From contig JAESQP010000037.1 in NCBI GenBank assembly GCA_016765075.1, positions 1 through 43,113 of the forward strand: a stretch of 43,113 nt of DNA, in the 5' to 3' direction. This document shows positions 42,500-43,113 of the stretch, in pieces. The stretch is from Gammaproteobacteria bacterium. GTDB lineage: Bacteria; Pseudomonadota; Gammaproteobacteria; GCA-2400775. The position numbers were made by a program, and so were the translations under genes. Below the pieces are notes generated by a model. The model saw only the letters and a list, made by a program, of their open reading frames with translations. It ran no database searches and was not told the DNA's origin. Numbering within the stretch: position 1 is the first letter of the stretch; each line of letters starts with the position of its first letter.

Positions 42500-42668
42500 T
42501 AAATAAATCAGTTAAATCTACTGTGGACGCCTAATGCACTAAACCTAACGTATTTTTGCTAATTGTAGACTCACCCGTAGAGTAACTACGCGATCGTCTA
42601 AAATTAGCAAAAAATACTTTATCTTCATCACTTTAGACGCCCTCGCTACGATTCAACTGATTTATTTA
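42500..42668. repeat. Nested palindromic element after ffh
   Basis: Outer arms TAAATAAATCAGTT (42500-42513) and their exact complement (42655-42668). Inner arms GTATTTTTGCTAATT (42550-42564) and AATTAGCAAAAAATAC (42602-42617) differ by one base. Between them is a hairpin around TAGACTC and GTCTA. It starts four bases after the ffh stop and may form the 3' end of its message. Confidence 0.8.
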
Positions 42669-42784
42669 AGATAATGAACACGCTGAATTGGATTGATAGG
42701 TTTCAGTACTTGACAACACAACAACGTTCAATAAAATAAACACCGTTTAATTGAGTGTAATATTCATGATAATAGGCAACATTC

Positions 42785-43113
42785 ATGGCGAGACGTAATG
42801 ATCACAGCCGAGAACAGCTACGAGATCTAGCGATACAGGCTGTGCTAAATCTTGTCGATCATGATGCGTTTGTCAGCGTGACAGCCCGCTCTGTTACTCA
42901 GGATATGGGTTATACGGTCGGTACCTTATACCTTGTATTTCGTAATTTCGATGATTTGCTATTACAGGTGAATGCCGAATTATTAAAACGCCTTCATTCA
43001 GATATGCAGTTTGCGGTAAAAATGAAGTGGATCCACAAACCACGATCTTTACACTGGCAAAGTGCTACTTTTCCTTGGCAGAGCAATATCCTGGACGCTG
43101 GCAACTGTTATCT
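42785..43113 (+). pseudogene. TetR-family regulator, frameshifted and cut by window edge
   Basis: The N-terminal DNA-binding domain is clear: SREQLRDLAIQAVLNLVDHD, then ARSVTQDMGYTVGTLYLVFR and NFDDLLLQVN. The frame then runs into unrelated residues (MKWIHKPRS). One base earlier, from 43021, the other frame reads NEVDPQTTIFTLAKCYFSLA then EQYPGRWQL, which fits the TetR C-terminal domain (WHG type). The break falls in a run of five A (43018-43022), so one A may have been lost in the genome or in the read. The C-terminal part lies beyond the window. Confidence 0.75.

Overview
The window is chromosomal DNA of a gammaproteobacterium that I cannot place to genus. The evidence is gene content and gene order: ribonuclease D, Uup, the minor type IV pilin operon with PilY1, NudF beside a YqiB/DUF1249 gene, and CorB, YpjD and Ffh in the order seen in E. 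coli. Base composition looks mildly AT-rich and even. I see no tRNA, rRNA, CRISPR array, prophage or transposase gene.

Layout. 1-7800: start of bacterioferritin (leftward), ispG, a NERD-domain membrane protein, a small membrane protein, an MlaA/VacJ-like protein, a CPXCG zinc-ribbon protein, ribonuclease D, Uup and a cold-shock protein. 7883-15016 (leftward): the minor pilin operon fimT/U-pilV-pilW-pilX-pilY1-pilY2-like-pilE. 15270-25533: a beta-hydroxyacid dehydrogenase, a VOC protein, an EF-hand protein, a large M16C peptidase, NudF, a VKOR-thioredoxin fusion, YqiB, a small acidic ORF and a periplasmic binding protein. 25945-27717: a membrane histidine kinase that may work with that binding protein. 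27723-37268 (leftward): a vanadium-haloperoxidase-like protein, a TonB-dependent receptor, two divergent citrate-synthase-like proteins, an acetolactate-synthase-like ThDP enzyme and a PAS-GGDEF-EAL protein. 37481-43113: CorB, YpjD, a metallo-beta-lactamase-fold hydrolase, Ffh and a frameshifted, edge-truncated TetR regulator.

The most striking feature is not a gene. Many short non-coding palindromic elements lie between and inside the genes. They have terminal inverted repeats of about 14-33 bp, and most contain a second, unrelated palindrome, so they look like stacked insertions. Two cores recur. Core P1 contains CACCCCAAGAGTACTTCC. Core P2 contains the hairpin CCCCGTGTCAAGCACGGGG. P1/P2 sequence is translated inside two proteins, in different frames: the N-terminus of IspG and the extracytoplasmic domain of the histidine kinase. 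A third element supplies the last 15 codons and the stop of the dehydrogenase at 15270. This recalls Rickettsia palindromic elements, but the sequences appear unrelated to those I know, and it is my main candidate for something undescribed.

The second candidate is the leftward cluster of one ThDP enzyme and two citrate-synthase-like proteins that seem to lack standard catalytic histidines, next to a TonB receptor and a haloperoxidase-like protein. I do not recognise its pathway.
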